A stretch of 64,000 nt of DNA from Pseudomonas sp. B33.4 (GCF_034555375.1 NZ_CP140706.1:5962001-6026000), one strand, 5' to 3'; positions 1 to 8,684 are shown, numbered from the stretch's first letter. The notes: a model not told the origin generated them from the sequence alone. Made by a program: numbers and translations.

Positions 1-688
1 TACCGCCACTAGCGATGGGCACCATATGATCAATATCATAGGTTTGATTCGGCAAAGAAACCAACGCTGCAGGCCCACCGCAATAATGACAAAGCCCGCG
101 CTCACGATGAACAAGTAAATTATCAACCCACACCGGGAAATATGTCGCTCTTGGCAGCTGTCCATCTTTAGCTAGAAATGGAAATTCTGATTTTAAAAGT
201 GGAGAAATCTCCTTTGCAAGTCTTGCATTAAAATCGAATAAGAACTGCTTCCGCTGCCACAAATGAGAAAATGCGGACCCTACAAGAACCCGAAGCCCTC
301 CTATGAAATAATCTCGATATTTATTGCGAGCGTCAATGATACCCTCATCTGTTTTCCTATAAAACTCTCTCGGAACAGCTAGCTGCATATGCCCGAACAT
401 TCCAACCACATAATCCACAAAGTCGGAGTACTCGCCAATCCAGTCTAGATCGTCATAAGAATATATATAAAAATTCGTGTACGCGATATCGTCAAGAACT
501 TTATGCAGCGCCGTGTTTTCGGATATATTTACTGACTCAAGCGCAATTTTTTTTAAATCAATAAACTCAAACTCGACCTTCTCACCCTCGTCAATAGGTC
601 TCCGATAAACAAAACGCTCGACCGCTGAAACGAGATCATTGGAAGGCCCGCCAATTACAACCCCGCCAACATTTCTATTTCTTTTCAT
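1..688 (-). CDS. HNH endonuclease, 3' end beyond window
   Basis: This is the N-terminal ~229 residues of a protein that runs off the left edge of the window. The first ~195 residues are helical and of no family I recognise. They are followed by a CHYC zinc-type pair (C200, C203) and then a DIDHMVP motif at about residue 219, the first half of an HNH/McrA-type beta-beta-alpha metal nuclease fold. The rest of the HNH domain lies outside the window. The start ATG at 688 has AAGGG a few bases upstream. The gene is AT-rich compared with the core genes to the right and belongs to the island. A restriction or defence nuclease is the likely role by inference; the substrate is unknown. Strand and frame are certain because the frame stays open for 229 codons. 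Confidence 0.75.
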   Translation of the reverse strand, partial: MKRNRNVGGVVIGGPSNDLVSAVERFVYRRPIDEGEKVEFEFIDLKKIALESVNISENTALHKVLDDIAYTNFYIYSYDDLDWIGEYSDFVDYVVGMFGHMQLAVPREFYRKTDEGIIDARNKYRDYFIGGLRVLVGSAFSHLWQRKQFLFDFNARLAKEISPLLKSEFPFLAKDGQLPRATYFPVWVDNLLVHRERGLCHYCGGPAALVSLPNQTYDIDHMVPIASGG

Positions 689-792
689 CTAAATCCCTTA
701 GAAAAATATCTGTAGCAAAATTAATGCCGTAGCACACTGTTAACTGCTTCCAATTCGAGGCAACGCATTGAATTAATGACACCGCCCTGGCT

Positions 793-1017
793 TTACTCAG
801 CGTAATAGCATTTTGCAATCAGCGCTACTAGCAACACAACAGAGTCCTGAAAAATCAGAAATCGTTGCAATGCGGATTTTGGGGCTCCCTCAGCCTCAAT
901 GATCAACCAACGGTCACTTGCAGCGGAGAGCTGAGTAGCAGGGTTCCCCTCTGCTGTAGATACGAAGTCTACCGACGTAAGCAATCCATGAAATAAAAGC
1001 GTGAGCACACTGCTATT
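793..1017 (-). CDS. Possible small membrane protein, hypothetical
   Basis: An open frame of about 74 codons can be read from an internal ATG at 1017. A longer version opens at 1119 and overlaps the antitoxin gene upstream. It has a hydrophobic N-terminal stretch (VLTLLFHGLL) and a hydrophobic C-terminal stretch (VVLLVALIA), so it could span the membrane twice. I recognise no family and see no convincing ribosome binding site. It sits exactly where a Fic toxin gene would be expected after a VbhA-type antitoxin, but has no HPFxxGNGR motif. It may be debris rather than a gene. Confidence 0.2.
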   Translation of the reverse strand, partial: NSSVLTLLFHGLLTSVDFVSTAEGNPATQLSAASDRWLIIEAEGAPKSALQRFLIFQDSVVLLVALIAKCYYAE

Positions 1018-1072
1018 CATCAGCAGTCCGAGTAAGACCTTCAAAGGCGATCTCAAGCGCAACTGACAGCAT

Positions 1073-1312
1073 TCATAGGCTCCGCTCCGTTGGGGCGTCC
1101 GATGATGCCCTTGACACATCTTCCAGCTGAGACGGCGCTCTAGAGCTTACAAAATCACTAAAGCTCAGATCGCCGCTTACAAAAGCCTGAGCACGAGCTT
1201 CATCTTCAGTGCTTAGGCTATAACCCGAAAGCTCAGTCGATGCTCGAGCATAATCGACCGCTTCCTGTCTGCGCTTCCGCTCTTCGTCGGTAATGGTATT
1301 TCGTAGCTTCAT
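1073..1312 (-). CDS. VbhA-like antitoxin domain protein, orphan
   Basis: A 79-residue protein whose residues ~10-60 (RQEAVDYARASTELSGYSLS and the following EDEA...FVSGDLSFSDFV) match the antitoxin_VbhA family. These small helical proteins hold Fic-domain AMP-transferases inactive by placing an (S/T)xxxE(G/N) motif in the Fic active site; here the candidate motif is STELSG, with S instead of E/N at the last position but Glu kept. The ATG at 1312 is chosen over the upstream 1330 codon because GGAGTG lies seven bases before it. Known relatives are encoded next to, or fused with, a fic gene, often on conjugative elements with a T4SS. Here no fic follows within the window. The C-terminal ~20 residues are low-complexity and may result from a frameshift. 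Confidence 0.6.
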   Translation of the reverse strand: MKLRNTITDEERKRRQEAVDYARASTELSGYSLSTEDEARAQAFVSGDLSFSDFVSSRAPSQLEDVSRASSDAPTERSL

Positions 1313-1749
1313 ACGATCACTCCGAAACACCGACAGATTAATAACAAGACAAATTCAGCGCGGACTCAGTGGGTCAAGGGCGGCACCACAAGCCGCAGCC
1401 CGCGAAGCGGGACCGGGTGAGGATGCCGGCGAAGCGAACCCTTGACGCACTTTTCACGATGACCCTATTGGCTGGGTTGCGGGAGGCGTTATGCCCGCGG
1501 CCCTTCCACCCGGCAAGGGGCAGGAAGCCCAAAGGGGGCAGAGCCCCTTTGGGTAAGCCCGCCAAGGCGCGCAGGGCAAACACACATGCAGCCAGAAGAA
1601 GTCAATGGAGGACGAATAGCCTTGTCCAATCCTTCCACCTTTCGCATGTCCCCAATTCTTACCTAAGTTTTGCATTACGTGTTGCCGGCAAGCTGGATTC
1701 CAGAGGGTATTACCCGCCACCAGATGATTTGTACGGCCAGCTGTCACCA
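1313..1749. other. Island spacer without recognisable gene
   Basis: Roughly 440 bases between the VbhA-like gene and the VirB6 remnant. Open frames exist on both strands but none has family similarity I can name. The part 1380-1600 is noticeably GC-rich compared with its surroundings and contains a perfect 10-bp hairpin. It looks like plasmid or ICE backbone debris. Confidence 0.5.
1528..1553. terminator. Perfect 10-bp hairpin, possible terminator
   Basis: CCCAAAGGGG (1528-1537) pairs exactly with CCCCTTTGGG (1544-1553) around a 6-base loop. There is no clear T-run on either side, so factor-independent termination is uncertain. Such palindromes are common between genes of conjugative elements. 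Confidence 0.35.
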
Positions 1750-2163
1750 TCATGCCGGACTCCATATCGCGCGCGTGCTAGGAGCATTCATCATCCGAGC
1801 AGCAGTTCGAATAGGCGAGGCAGCGCCCTGAGCCATCGCGCGAAGCGTGACTGTCGCACTGCTGAACCCACCGGCAAGCTGCCCTGCAACTGAGTTCGCC
1901 TCACCCAGCAGCCAGAACATAACAATGGTGAAGGTAACCAGAACCAGAGACGTGAACAGCGGATTTTGCTCACTATCCAGATCAACGCTGTTTATCAGCG
2001 CATCGAACCCTTTGAACGCCAACCCTACGACAGCCCCCATGAGGGCGATCCGCAACACATAGGTCATAACCTGGCCAAACCAGCTATCGAAAAAACGAGT
2101 AGTGGCGGGCCACATCAAAGCGATGAGAAAGAAAGTCGAAATTTGAATCAGATCGCGAGAAAG
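1750..2163 (-). pseudogene. VirB6/TrbL-type conjugation protein, C-terminal fragment
   Basis: The frame reads a polytopic membrane protein fragment with two strong hydrophobic segments (MTYVLRIALMGAVVGLAF, LVLVTFTIVMFWLL). It is followed by an Ala/Gly/Ser-rich stretch around GEANSVAGQLAGG that is typical of the C-terminal part of VirB6/TrbL proteins of type IV secretion systems. The family is about 300-400 residues; here only ~137 codons are open. The frame continues to the left of the nominal TTG start (IQISTFFLIALMWPATTRFF, also VirB6-like) until a TAA at 2164-2166, so the gene lacks its 5' part. No other T4SS genes are intact in the window. I infer a decayed conjugation module of the island. 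Confidence 0.6.
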
Positions 2164-2166
2164 TTA

Positions 2167-2950
2167 AAAGAAGGTGACTCCCGATCCTATTCAGACAGAA
2201 TTGATAAAGGGGTTAAGCGCAATCATCGACAGGCATACGGATGTCGTGAGTACAGCTATCCGTGCCAGCCTTGAACGCTTGGATCTTGAGTGAGCTACAC
2301 CAGACACAAGCCACATGGGGCCGAACCACCTGGGCAAATTCAGCGTGACACATTGGCTTGGCTTCACAGCTTTCCAAACGCCCTATGGCGTTTGGACGAC
2401 CTTCACTCAAGAATTTGTACATAGGCAGAGAGCAAAACCGCGCCCATTCACTTGTGAAGAGCAAGCTGGATCGTCAAATTCATTTGGAACCTAATTGAAA
2501 AGCTCGATGGTTCAGGGCCAAGCAGCTCTCTTAGCGTTACGCCATGGTCAAACCTAGCGCATCTTGGGTAGGCTCAACGTAAAATTGCGTAATAGAAGCT
2601 CGATTTGGCGCAATCAAGGGACAAGAGTTCAAAGGAGCGACCATGGCCCAAGCACCCGGAGTACAATGCTGTCCCCGCTCACCACGACAGAGCCAACGAA
2701 CTCTCAACACCCAGGCTACGCCAGGGCAACAGCAGCAGCTCAGCACACTCTGAACGTTTTATACAGCCACTCGAACACGTCGCCCCGAGACATTCCGGCG
2801 CAATCCAGACAACCATTTTAAAGGCACCAGTGAGCGAGCCACAGAGCACATAATCGCTGCCATGAGCTTCCTCATGACTGGCAACAAAATTCATCTAGGT
2901 GGGCAACCCGACCGCGTCCGAGGCGCCCCTCCATTTTTTAGAGCGTCACC
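2167..2950. other. Island spacer without confident gene
   Basis: About 780 bases upstream of hsdM. Short open frames exist on both strands. One at 2213-2422 (minus) encodes a Cys/His-containing peptide with several C-x2-3-C-like pairs. Another at 2643-2753 (plus, AAAGGAGCGACC before its ATG) encodes a 36-residue Gln-rich peptide. Neither resembles a family I know. The promoter of the hsdM operon must lie in the last few hundred bases, but I see no clear -35/-10 pair. Confidence 0.45.
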
Positions 2951-4498
2951 ATGAACAACAGCGACATCGTCCAAAAACTCTGGAATCTTTGCGACGTCCT
3001 ACGCGACGACGGTATCAATTACAGCGACTACGTAACCGAATTGGTCCTGCTGCTGTTTATCAAAATGGAATACGAGCAAGTTCAGAACAACGATGACTTC
3101 TGCCACAAGCTGCCAGAGGGAGCGCGCTGGCCGGACTTATCTGGAAAATCGGGGCTTACCCTACTCAACCATTACAGGCAAATGCTGCTGGATTTGGGCA
3201 AAAATATTGATCCACTAATCGCAGCGATCTACGCAGATGCCCAGACTCGCCTGAAAGAGCCGCGCCACCTCGAGCAGTTAATCAAGAGTCTCGATAGCAT
3301 TGACTGGTTCAGTGCCCGCCAGGATGGCCTAGGCGATCTTTACGAAGGCTTACTGGAGAAGAACGCCAGCGAAACAAAGTCCGGCGCCGGTCAGTACTTC
3401 ACCCCGCGCCCGTTGATAGACAGCATCATCAACTGCATCAAGCCCCAGCCCGGTGAAATCATCCAAGACCCAGCTGCTGGCACCGCAGGTTTCTTGATAG
3501 CATCCGACGCCTATATCAAAAACCACACCGACGATCACCGCAACCTCGACGAAAAAGCTCGAGCCTTTCAACGTAACCGCGCATTTGTGGGAGTCGAGTT
3601 GGTTCCTGGTACCCGCCGCCTCGCGTTGATGAACACCCTATTGCACGGTATGGAGGGTGATAAGGAAGGCGTGGTGCTCTTAGGCAACGCCCTTGGCCAG
3701 ACCGGCGCCAACCTGCCTAAAGTGGATGTAATCCTCTCCAACCCACCCTTCGGCACAGCCAAAGGGGGTGGCGGCCCGACCCGCGATGACCTTACCTACA
3801 AAACCAGCAACAAGCAGCTAGCCTTTCTTCAGCATATTTACCGAGGCCTAAAACCCGGCGGCCGCGCTGCAGTGGTGCTACCAGATAACGTACTGTTTGA
3901 AGCAGGTGTTGGTGCCGATGTACGCCGCGATCTGATGGATAAATGCAACCTGCACACGATTCTCCGCCTGCCAACCGGCATTTTCTATGCCCAGGGTGTC
4001 AAGACCAATGTGCTTTTCTTCCAAAAGGGAACCACCAAAAACCCACGCCTAAACGAAGGTTGCACACAGCGTGTGTGGGTTTATGACCTGCGCAGCAATA
4101 TGCCTAGCTTTGGCAAGCGCAATCCTTTCGGTCTTGACCACCTAAAACCCTTCGAAGACTGCTACGGCGACGATGCCAACGGCAACAGCCCGCGTGCGGA
4201 GAACGTTGAAGGGATTGGCGAACTCAGCCGCTTTCGTGTCTTTACTCGCGCCGATATCGCTGCCCGTGGCGACTCGTTGGATATCAGCTGGCTCAAGGGC
4301 GCCGACAGTCTCAATGCAGCCGACCTCCATACACCAGAAGTTCTGGCAGCCCAGGCCATGGTCGAACTAACGGAGGCCCTGCATGAGCTGGAAAAGTTGA
4401 TGAAGTCCCTCGGGGCTACGGAGGAAGTCGAGGCGCAGAAGCGCATGTTGGCGGATGTGATGGGCCTAGTGGTGGTTCAGGGTGATGGGGATGAGTGA
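2951..4498 (+). CDS. hsdM: Type I restriction-modification methyltransferase subunit HsdM
   Basis: Encodes the modification subunit of a type I system, which transfers a methyl group from S-adenosylmethionine to the N6 of adenine within a sequence chosen by HsdS. The 515-residue length is normal. An HsdM_N helical domain covers about residues 1-140. The SAM-binding motif (DPAAGTAGF, about residue 172) and the catalytic SNPPFG motif (about residue 261) are intact, so the enzyme should be active. The last codons overlap hsdS (stop at 4496-4498 inside the hsdS start region), so translation is coupled. The operon continues with hsdS and the ATPase and HNH genes. No helicase-nuclease hsdR is visible anywhere in the window, the notable oddity of this cassette. 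The family call is near certain; the partner nuclease is the open question. Confidence 0.95.
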   Translation: MNNSDIVQKLWNLCDVLRDDGINYSDYVTELVLLLFIKMEYEQVQNNDDFCHKLPEGARWPDLSGKSGLTLLNHYRQMLLDLGKNIDPLIAAIYADAQTRLKEPRHLEQLIKSLDSIDWFSARQDGLGDLYEGLLEKNASETKSGAGQYFTPRPLIDSIINCIKPQPGEIIQDPAAGTAGFLIASDAYIKNHTDDHRNLDEKARAFQRNRAFVGVELVPGTRRLALMNTLLHGMEGDKEGVVLLGNALGQTGANLPKVDVILSNPPFGTAKGGGGPTRDDLTYKTSNKQLAFLQHIYRGLKPGGRAAVVLPDNVLFEAGVGADVRRDLMDKCNLHTILRLPTGIFYAQGVKTNVLFFQKGTTKNPRLNEGCTQRVWVYDLRSNMPSFGKRNPFGLDHLKPFEDCYGDDANGNSPRAENVEGIGELSRFRVFTRADIAARGDSLDISWLKGADSLNAADLHTPEVLAAQAMVELTEALHELEKLMKSLGATEEVEAQKRMLADVMGLVVVQGDGDE

Positions 4499-6242
4499 AT
4501 TGCCATCCGGATGGGCCGATTTCGAAATCGGCGAAATCGCCGATGTAACTGCCGGTGGCACCCCTAGAGCAAATGATTCTAGTAATTTTGCCCCTCCCGG
4601 CGAGGGAATTGCTTGGCTTACGCCTGCGGACCTAAGTGGTTATAACCGTAAAGAAATATCGAGAGGCTCTCGGGATCTATCGCAAAAAGGTTACGACTCT
4701 TGCTCCGCCAAGCTAATACCAAAAGGAAGCTTACTGTTCAGCAGCCGCGCACCTATAGGCTACGTAGCAGTAGCGGCCAATGAGGTATCAACAAATCAGG
4801 GGTTCAAAAATTTTACCTTCCCCGAAGGTATCGACCCTAGTTACGCTTTTTATTATTTAAAAAGTATTCGGGAAATTGCCGAAAGCCTCGGCACAGGAAC
4901 AACGTTCAAAGAGATTTCAGGGACGACAGCTAAAACCCTGCCGTTCCGCTTAGCACCGGCAAGAGAACAAACCCAAATCGCCCAAAAGCTCGACGAACTG
5001 CTGACCCAGATTGACACCATCAAAACCCGCATCAGCGCCATCCCCACACTGCTCAAACGTTTTCGACAATCCGTCATCGCTGCTGCCATATCCGGGCGGC
5101 TGACTGAAGAATGGCGTGTTCAAAATCCGAGCGATGAAACCGCCGAACAACAGATTACTGTGAATGAGGTCTTAAAGCAGGGCAAGCTGAAAATACGGAA
5201 AGCTGATTTTTCTTTTGAGCGGGATGATCTCTATGCTATCCCGGAATGCTGGGGCTGGATAGACAATCATCGTCTTGCTGAAGACTCTAGTACTGCTATT
5301 TGTGCCGGTCCGTTTGGTACTATTTTCAAGGCTAAGGACTTCCGAACTGAGGGAGTTCCGATAATATTTCTCCGACATATAGGGGAAGGTTTTTACAAGA
5401 CAGACAAGCCAGGATTTATGGATGAATCTGTTTGGAAAAAGCTTCATCAAGAATATAGCGTTTATGGCGGGGAGCTACTTGTCACAAAACTTGGCGATCC
5501 TCCGGGCACGGCCTGCCTTTATCCAAATGGTATTGGTGCCGCTATGGTTACGCCCGACGTAATCAAAATGAACGTGGACGAGCGCGTTGCCTTACCCAGA
5601 TATTTGATGTACTTTTTCAATTCGCCAATATGTAAAAAACTAATTGAAAAATTAGCCTTTGGCGCAACGCGACTTCGAATCGATATCCCCATGTTCAAAG
5701 GGTTCCCCATCCCTTTACCGCCACTTAAAGAGCAAAAGGAAATCGTACGCCGTGTCGAACAGTTAATTGCTTTTTCGGATCAAATTGCAGACAAGGTCGC
5801 CGCCGCCCAGGTCCATATAGAAAAACTTACCCAAAGCACTTTAGGTAAAGCGTTCCGTGGTGAACTCACCGCCGACTGGCGCACCGCCAACCCAGACTTA
5901 ATCAGCGGCAACAACTCTTTAGACGCCCTACTTAAAAGTATAAAAACTGCGCGCGAGGAAAATGCGAATAAACCGAAAAAGTGCAGGCTGAACACTGGCA
6001 AAAACACGGGAAGGCATATGAACAAAGAAACTATCACCGTAACAAAAGCGCTTGAAACCGCAAAAAAACCATTAACAGGGCAGCAGTTAATGGCGGCCGC
6101 TGGCTATGCAAGCGACAGCACCACAGAGCAGCTTGAATCGTTTTTCCTCGATATCCGAGCCGCACTTGAACAGAAGAGTATCGTTAAAGTTTCACGAGAT
6201 GAAAACAATCAGGACTGGTTTATCTTAAGTGATAAAAAATAA
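4491..6242 (+). CDS. hsdS: Type I specificity subunit HsdS with C-terminal extension
   Basis: Target-recognition subunit that directs HsdM (and normally HsdR) to a bipartite DNA sequence. It has two target recognition domains (about residues 1-160 and 215-400), each followed by a helical conserved region with a similar ending: GRLTEEWR near residue 202 and GELTADWR near residue 456. I start it at the ATG at 4491, overlapping the hsdM stop; a GTG at 4482 is possible. After the second repeat comes a ~120-residue tail that HsdS proteins of usual size (~400-460 residues) lack. It comprises a basic linker, then a helical segment (TVTKALETAKKPLTGQQLM) ending in a DWFIL strand, resembling a small winged-helix domain. 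I infer that the tail is a docking or DNA-binding module. Internal base composition is AT-richer than hsdM. Confidence 0.92.
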   Translation: MSELPSGWADFEIGEIADVTAGGTPRANDSSNFAPPGEGIAWLTPADLSGYNRKEISRGSRDLSQKGYDSCSAKLIPKGSLLFSSRAPIGYVAVAANEVSTNQGFKNFTFPEGIDPSYAFYYLKSIREIAESLGTGTTFKEISGTTAKTLPFRLAPAREQTQIAQKLDELLTQIDTIKTRISAIPTLLKRFRQSVIAAAISGRLTEEWRVQNPSDETAEQQITVNEVLKQGKLKIRKADFSFERDDLYAIPECWGWIDNHRLAEDSSTAICAGPFGTIFKAKDFRTEGVPIIFLRHIGEGFYKTDKPGFMDESVWKKLHQEYSVYGGELLVTKLGDPPGTACLYPNGIGAAMVTPDVIKMNVDERVALPRYLMYFFNSPICKKLIEKLAFGATRLRIDIPMFKGFPIPLPPLKEQKEIVRRVEQLIAFSDQIADKVAAAQVHIEKLTQSTLGKAFRGELTADWRTANPDLISGNNSLDALLKSIKTAREENANKPKKCRLNTGKNTGRHMNKETITVTKALETAKKPLTGQQLMAAAGYASDSTTEQLESFFLDIRAALEQKSIVKVSRDENNQDWFILSDKK

Positions 6243-6251
6243 GGAAATCCG

Positions 6252-7835
6252 ATGAAGGTGGACAAGCTTCACATCCGCTCACGATTCAAAAACCTTGAAG
6301 ACGTGACTGTGGACTTTGATGAACACAACCTGATGACGGTCGTGGTAGGATGCAATGGCTCGGGCAAATCCAATGTACTCGAAGCCCTAGTCGCGATCTT
6401 TCGCAACCTTGACTTAGGTGAAAGTCCACCTTTCTCTTACATACTTACCTATCGATTGGGCCAGAAAAACTCAGAACGCTGGCAGGAAATCCAAATTGAC
6501 GCCGATCCTATTCGCGGAAGTTTGGCCAAACAATACGAGATCCAAGTCAGAGAGTTAAACCTCAAAGAACCCGCCGACATATTTGGCTCAAATAACAAAT
6601 GGGAGTCCATACCGTTTTCCCAAGTAAAACGAGACAAGAGTAGTAATGCCCCTTACTTGCCAAAGTACGTATTCGCCTATTATTCTGGCCCGAGTGATCG
6701 TTTAGAAAGGTATTTCCGCAAGCATAGAAACGATTTCTACCGCAAGTTACTCAAGGACGAGTTAGATTTAAAAGGCGAAATTCGACCTTTATTCTACGCC
6801 AAACCACATCACAGCCAATTTGTATTATTGGCGTTTTTTTTATCACAACAAGACAGTATCGAAAAAGATTTCTTACGCGAACACTTAGGTATTGAAGGCC
6901 TCGACAGCATCCATTTTGTCATGCGACAACCTGAATGGGCAAAGCAGAAGGGTGAACTGTTTTGGGGAGCTAGAGGTGTAGTTCGTAGGTTCTTAGATGA
7001 CCTTATTAAGTTCACAATAGCGCCAGTAAAGGTGACAAGACAGGAAAACTCATCGCTAACAGGAAACAATATCCGCAATGAGTTTCTTCACCTGTTTTTG
7101 CCAAACCTTGAATCACTGCGCGAGTTTGCAAAAGATCTGACTCCAGACGAGCTTTTTAAGATGCTGGAAAGCACTCTTCTGTCAGAGATAATTTCGGAGG
7201 TTAGCATTCGTGTTAAAGTGTCTCGCAGTAACACACCACTTACCTTCAGAGAACTTAGCGAAGGTGAGCAACAGTTATTAACCGTGCTAGGGCTACTAAA
7301 ATTTACCGGCGGCAAAGACTCCCTTTTCCTGTTGGACGAGCCTGACACCCATTTGAATCCATCTTGGGCGGTAAAATATTTGAGTTTCTTGCGCAAGTTT
7401 GTTCCTAACCACGAGACTAGCCATTTGTTGATGGTGACCCATCACCCACTAGCAATCGCCGAGCTTGAAAAACAGCAAGTACAAGTAATGTGGTCTGATG
7501 CAGATGCTCAAGTTCATGCTAAAGAGCCAGAGGAAAGCCCTAGAGGAATGGGGATCAATCTAATTCTTCGCAGCGACATGTTCGGCCTTAAAACAACTCT
7601 TGACGACATAACTCAACGCAAACTGGACTCACGCAATAAGCTTGCCAGCAAAGACTCGCTATCTCAAGAATCCATTCAGCGAGAACCAGGCCAAGCAGCC
7701 GAAACAGAATTAGAGTACTTGGCACGCCTGAATACCGAATTAGCCGAACTAGGTTTTAACCTATCTACAGATGATCCTGACTTCATGGATTACCTAAGAA
7801 AAAAGTATCATAATAAATCTAGCGAGGCAAAATAA
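6252..7835 (+). CDS. PtuA-like AAA/ABC-type ATPase (Septu-like)
   Basis: A 527-residue SMC/OLD-like ATPase. Walker A is GCNGSGKSN (residues 33-41). An ABC-type signature LSEGEQQ lies near residue 333, Walker B with following acidic residues is LFLLDEPDTHLNP near residue 357, and a switch histidine (VTHHPLA) is near residue 395. The middle region is the variable insert. A short C-terminal tail is charged. Its stop shares bases with the start of the HNH gene next door, the arrangement of PtuA-PtuB in Septu phage defence and in the effector module of retron Ec78. It begins 10 bases after hsdS, preceded by AAGGA. By family knowledge the ATPase controls the HNH nuclease. The link to HsdM/HsdS is inferred from operon structure only. 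Confidence 0.85.
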   Translation: MKVDKLHIRSRFKNLEDVTVDFDEHNLMTVVVGCNGSGKSNVLEALVAIFRNLDLGESPPFSYILTYRLGQKNSERWQEIQIDADPIRGSLAKQYEIQVRELNLKEPADIFGSNNKWESIPFSQVKRDKSSNAPYLPKYVFAYYSGPSDRLERYFRKHRNDFYRKLLKDELDLKGEIRPLFYAKPHHSQFVLLAFFLSQQDSIEKDFLREHLGIEGLDSIHFVMRQPEWAKQKGELFWGARGVVRRFLDDLIKFTIAPVKVTRQENSSLTGNNIRNEFLHLFLPNLESLREFAKDLTPDELFKMLESTLLSEIISEVSIRVKVSRSNTPLTFRELSEGEQQLLTVLGLLKFTGGKDSLFLLDEPDTHLNPSWAVKYLSFLRKFVPNHETSHLLMVTHHPLAIAELEKQQVQVMWSDADAQVHAKEPEESPRGMGINLILRSDMFGLKTTLDDITQRKLDSRNKLASKDSLSQESIQREPGQAAETELEYLARLNTELAELGFNLSTDDPDFMDYLRKKYHNKSSEAK

Positions 7836-8644
7836 TGCGTTGGATTTGTAAAGACGATATTGAAGAATGCTTAACTCAATCTTGGCGAGATGCTGCTGAG
7901 CAGGCAAAGCATGAATTGCTCAACGCGCCTGATTCAGCCACAAGAAAGAAAATACTAAAGAAAGTAACATCTTCCAACATATGGCGTTCTTTCTACGAAC
8001 TACTTCCAGAGAAACTGAGAAGGAAATGTTGGTACTGCGAAGCAGAAGATATCCGTGCTGATATTCCTGTGGACCACTTTCGCCCAAAAAACAAGGTAGA
8101 GACCGAACTGGAGCACCAAGGCTACTGGTGGTTGGCGTTTGATTGGGAGAATTATCGATGCGCTTGCACATTTTGTAATAGCAGGCGCATATTTGACGAA
8201 ACGAAAGGAGGTAAAGCATGCATGTTCCCCTTGGCCAATCCCGAGAGCAGAGCATTCACTCCAGCTGACGACCAAGCCTTACGCGATGAGATTCCAGATT
8301 TTCTAGATCCTTTCAATCCAGACGACGAGAAGCTTCTGTGGTTTGACAGAGATGGAAAACCAGAACCAAAACCAGAAGCCACGGACGATGAGACTCGCAA
8401 GGTCCTTAACTCCATCGATATCTTCCACCTGCATGAAACCCGCATCGTAAGGGCGAGAAACAAAATAAGAATTGATGTCGAAAGCGCAGTTACAAATATT
8501 CGAGAGGGCCAAAATGTTCATCAAGCCAAATTGGCTTTACGAAAGATGGTCCGTGACACCGAGAGGTTATCAAGAGCAGCTGTAGTGTATTTGAGACCTC
8601 ATCGCGATTTAACCGAAGTTAAAGAAATTTTGCAGTTGGATTGA
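7835..8644 (+). CDS. PtuB-like HNH endonuclease (Septu-like effector)
   Basis: A 269-residue protein of the TIGR02646/PtuB type. An N-terminal helical part (~60 residues) leads to a zinc-binding CWYC (C65, C68), the catalytic VDHFRPK (D80, H81), and a second pair CTFCN (C111, C114) with the asparagine of the HNH fold, all intact. Further family-like segments are DPFNPDDE and a helical C-terminus. Family members degrade or nick nucleic acid once released by their ATPase partner. The start ATG overlaps the stop of the ATPase gene by a few bases, so the two are translated together. It is the last gene of the hsdM-hsdS-ATPase-HNH operon and is the only plausible nuclease in it, taking the place where hsdR would be expected. 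Active-site integrity suggests the system is functional. Confidence 0.87.
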   Translation: MRWICKDDIEECLTQSWRDAAEQAKHELLNAPDSATRKKILKKVTSSNIWRSFYELLPEKLRRKCWYCEAEDIRADIPVDHFRPKNKVETELEHQGYWWLAFDWENYRCACTFCNSRRIFDETKGGKACMFPLANPESRAFTPADDQALRDEIPDFLDPFNPDDEKLLWFDRDGKPEPKPEATDDETRKVLNSIDIFHLHETRIVRARNKIRIDVESAVTNIREGQNVHQAKLALRKMVRDTERLSRAAVVYLRPHRDLTEVKEILQLD

Positions 8645-8684
8645 CATCGCAGCAATAAAGCTCTTTTTCTAACTGTGAAGATCG

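Noticed and set aside
1369..1893. 174-codon plus-strand open frame
   Set aside because: Lies in a GC-rich island spacer, is low in hydrophobic core residues, very rich in Arg/Pro/Ser, and is antisense to the VirB6 relic at its end. No family resemblance.
2643..2753. 36-residue Gln-rich ORF with good ribosome binding site
   Set aside because: Too short and compositionally simple; no relatives recognised, so not listed as a gene.
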